From NCBI RefSeq assembly GCF_003073045.1, contig NC_037602.1, forward strand, positions 1,054,001 through 1,118,000: 64,000 nt of DNA, written 5' to 3'. Shown here piece by piece: positions 60,976 through 64,000 of this stretch. This DNA is from Pomacea canaliculata. Lineage: Eukaryota > Mollusca > Gastropoda > Architaenioglossa > Ampullariidae. The notes beneath the pieces are model-generated. The model did no database searches. It was given only the letters and a program-made list of their open reading frames with translations, and had not been told where the DNA came from. Numbering within the stretch: position 1 is the stretch's first letter; every line of letters begins with the position of its first letter. A program made the translations under genes and the position numbers.

Positions 60976-62517
60976 ATTAGAACAATGACTAAGTGTGTAG
61001 ATACAGAATTGTACACAGATGTTGTCATGTTAAAAATATACACAAATATTCAAAGAAGAACACGTGTTAGTTAAGGACAAGTACTTTTGCATGACCATTA
61101 TATAAGACTAGAAAGTCAGTTGTATTGAATTAATAAAGAGAACTTAAGCAAACAAACAAATGATTAACAACAAGATGTCACTGGAAACGCTCTACTCCTG
61201 GCAGTTATACAGCACATGCGCAGACTGATGTTACGTGCTTCCCCTTAGTGCGAGTGTATTCCATTAGCAGTGTGCTATAATAAACAAGTAAAACCTACAA
61301 ATTGTATTTGTAAGTCCTTTCAACGGAAACCTTGATGCGTATGCTTGAAATGTTACAACTGTCTTCAGTTTATTTATTTACTTATAAATTAATCATTTTT
61401 GTCCTTTTTTGACTGCATTATTGTCAGCATCAAACGCTTGTCTTTAGAAGCGCTTTTGACTCTAAATCAAAATTTGATATGGAAATATTTTTTTTTTCTG
61501 AATTTTTATTCAGCTGGAAATTGATTTCAAGCGACGTAACTCTTTCGAGAATAGATTTCGCTATTAACCGCAGCACTTCCTTCCCTTGAATGATTGGTCC
61601 GGTCACTCACTGCCACTCACCACCGCCAGCACACTCGAAAATCCACTTTTGAATGTCAAGGTGCTGTTGGCAAGTGTCTACTTACCTAGGTTAGACTCTT
61701 TTCCGTCGGGCGAATCCGAATGACCCCTAGCCTAGGTGTACATCCCATCTCCATTCAAAATATATTAACACACTAAATAAAAACAATAGGTCGTCAAAAA
61801 GACTTATTTTGCAAATGTATTAGAATTAAACAGGACTAACAGAAAAGCTAGTGTTCTTATCTTTAGTACTTAATATACAGCAGTGTTTGCCTGTAGAGTG
61901 CAGGGTGTCTAGGTGCACTGAGTGTGTGAGGTGTGACTGTGTGTTGTTTAGTACTCATGGAAGCTTCCAGTAAAAAAAAATCTCTGTGAACAGACGTAGA
62001 CAATAAAGAAGCATTCTATCAATCACGCCGCCATGAAACTTTACCTATTTTTTTTTAAATTTTTTTATAATTTTAATCTCACGCCACGAGACCAAGTAAT
62101 TTTTCATAATAATGTGAATACATATCACAATAAAAAGAAATTAAACTATAACAAATAATCTTCATAAAATCGACTTCTCTTGATCAGATTGTAATACATC
62201 AAAATGTTGCAGCAAGAAAATGTATTATAAATCCACACGTTAGGATATCAACAGGACTAAAACCCTTCAGAATTAAAGCAGGCAAAACACAATATCCAAT
62301 AACTTCCATTCTAAAGAAACTTTAAAATATAGACAATTAATACGGACTTTTGTAATATTTAGTAGACAGGCTTACCACTAAAATGTATGCCTCAGTACAA
62401 TTGGGAATCATTCAAGTGTATTTCATCCATCAAACGATTCAACGTTATCAACGTTATTTTGTTCTTTAAATTTTTTTTCAATCACACGTACACACATCTA
62501 CACTCCCCTGAATAAAT
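60976..62517. other. CR-11 3' flank and unassigned DNA
   Basis: Up to about 61600 it resembles the flanks after CR-6 and CR-9 (gcgcaga, cttccttcccttgaat). From 61600 to 62517 it is AT-rich with nothing recognisable. No S1 gene lies between CR-11 and the next spacer. Confidence 0.5.
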
Positions 62518-63942
62518 GTGGAAGTAAACAGACGACGTGAGAGGACGAATAAACAATATAAAGAGAGAAATCAAAGAAGCTGTCTCTCGACATGGAGACT
62601 GTAGTGACTTGTAACGGGTCTTGTATTGTGTCCTGTACAATGGCGTCTTGTGTGTGACGTCATATGTGCGTCATTTCTTCCACGTAACTTGAAGCAGAAA
62701 ATGACGTCATATATATGAGAAAAGACGCCAAGTGAGCGGGCAAACAACGGTCTTCTCCGCCATCTTCTTTGTGACCTTCTCAGTGACATTGCTCTGAATT
62801 TATACCTCTCCGATTCGATTCCAATATCTTCATCCTCATCGTCATTTGAAGGGGGCTCGTCGAGCGTTGGTTGAGTATGTGTAATACGTCGTGCAAGATA
62901 AGTGTACGTTTGTCATATTCCAGTTACACACCTTAGAATATTCCAGTCAAACTTGCCCCAACTCGTAAACTTTAAACGGAGGCAGCGATTTCCTGGGGTA
63001 AGTAAAGTACAACCACTACCCCGGAGTCTGAACATTGCGGAGACAAGAAGTGTTTTCTTGATGTCTAGAGTTTCCCTCTGTGCAGCGACTTTTCTTCTCT
63101 CCCTCACTTAACACAGACAGTCTCTACTCGCTCATTCTACCTACACGAGAGTAGAACATCGCGCGGTTACATAACTACAACAGTATGACGTCATTTCTGC
63201 AAGTAGCGTCCTTCCGGCTATTTCTTCCTCATCGCGCTCCTCGTTATCTTTATCACAGATGCGACACGAGGTAAGGACAAACGTGGCGGCGACCATGTCA
63301 TGACATCGGTGATCATGAGAGACAACAAGAGATGATGTAGTCATACAGAGTTACCTGCAAACTGGCCTCCAGACGTTGGGTGACGTCACCTGCCTTTTGT
63401 CACTGTGACCTCTGCAGGTTACCCTGTGAACATTGATGCAGATCAAGGCTAAACGGGTACATCTAGTGTGTTGATGGCATGATGTGTACGGGTACCTGAG
63501 AGTCTCACAAATCTCTGTACTTTTTCACAAAGTTGTACTTTGCTGGAAGGTCACTTCATCCTCTGATAGAGTGTTGACACAAAAAGCTTTCTTGCCACAC
63601 CTGTCTGGTTATACACATTTGCTGACAGCGCAGGTACTGCGTCAAAGGCACCCGACCACGCCTGTAAGAACATCAAACACACTTGCTTCACACGAGAAAA
63701 CCTAAAAATAAAGAAATCATGTGTTTATATATATATTTGTGTGAGGCAAGCGCAATGCTTTACTTAACACTATTTCAAATGCGAAAGAACACAGAGCAGA
63801 AACGAAGAACATATTTACGAAGATGTTGAACTTTTCCAACGAGTGAATTTGTGCAAATATTACATTGTGAAAGTTGCTTGCATCAGAATGCAGTGTTTAT
63901 TTATGTAATGTCTGTATCCTGTCTCTGTGACGTCAGAATGTC
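62518..63942. repeat. Duplicated spacer, copy B
   Basis: Matches 49273-50371 closely except for about 330 extra bases at roughly 62600-62925. TGACGTCA palindromes are at 62655-62662, 62702-62709, 63186-63193, 63381-63388 and 63928-63935; some are shared with copy A and two lie in the extra segment. In copy A the S2 exon 1 begins about 1 kb further on, which would be just outside this window. Confidence 0.85.
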
Positions 63943-64000
63943 TTATAGAAAGTCCACAGGGAGTTCTTAGCATCAGTACTGTCATTGACTAATATTGAAA

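Overview
This is eukaryotic nuclear DNA: AT-rich, intron-bearing, full of microsatellites and decayed retroelements. It fits a mollusc, most likely a gastropod. The basis is a tandem array of multi-exon class A GPCRs of the molluscan chemosensory-receptor type (SERC in place of DRY at the end of TM3, NSSLN...VYYKMGSKFR in TM7), tRNA-derived SINEs, RTE-like and L2/CR1-like LINE pieces, and a conserved single-copy gene (LRRC61) at the left. I cannot name the species. CR-1 to CR-11 are my own labels.

Layout. 1-1.5 kb: Ty3/gypsy integrase relic and a SINE. 1.5-8.2 kb: LRRC61 ortholog on +, seven coding exons seen, first exon not found, a young SINE in one intron. 8.2-10 kb: intergenic DNA with a 36-bp minisatellite. 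10-61 kb: eleven receptor loci. Subfamily S1: CR-1 (intact), CR-2 (intact), CR-3 (one frameshift), CR-4 (intact), CR-7 (minus strand, doubtful exon 1), CR-8 (intact), CR-10 (exon 3 scrap). Subfamily S2: CR-5 (orphan, frameshifted exon 4), CR-6 (pseudogene), CR-9 (intact), CR-11 (intact). 61-64 kb: S2 3' flank, then a duplicated spacer that elsewhere precedes an S2 gene.

Every complete receptor has four exons with intron phases 0, 1 and 2. Exon 1 encodes the extracellular N-terminus. Exon 2 (250 nt in eight of nine copies) encodes TM1-TM2. Exon 3 (247 nt in all nine) encodes TM3, TM4 and the second extracellular loop. Exon 4 encodes TM5-TM7 and the tail. Intact products are 363-386 residues. 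From CR-4 rightward the array grew as S1-spacer-S2 modules, because flanks and spacers are recognisably repeated. One inversion put CR-7 on the minus strand.

The most unusual signals are: an 81-bp block of exon 3 with no difference in any of nine copies, synonymous sites included, although S1 and S2 differ widely elsewhere; a Cys-to-Ser change at the split exon 2/3 codon that removes the canonical TM3 cysteine from S2; GC-AG introns in two S2 copies; a receptor tail (CR-7) read from another gene's 3' flank at an inversion junction; and a 73-bp tandem array that repeats a splice donor. I see no operon, CRISPR array, rRNA or functional tRNA gene.
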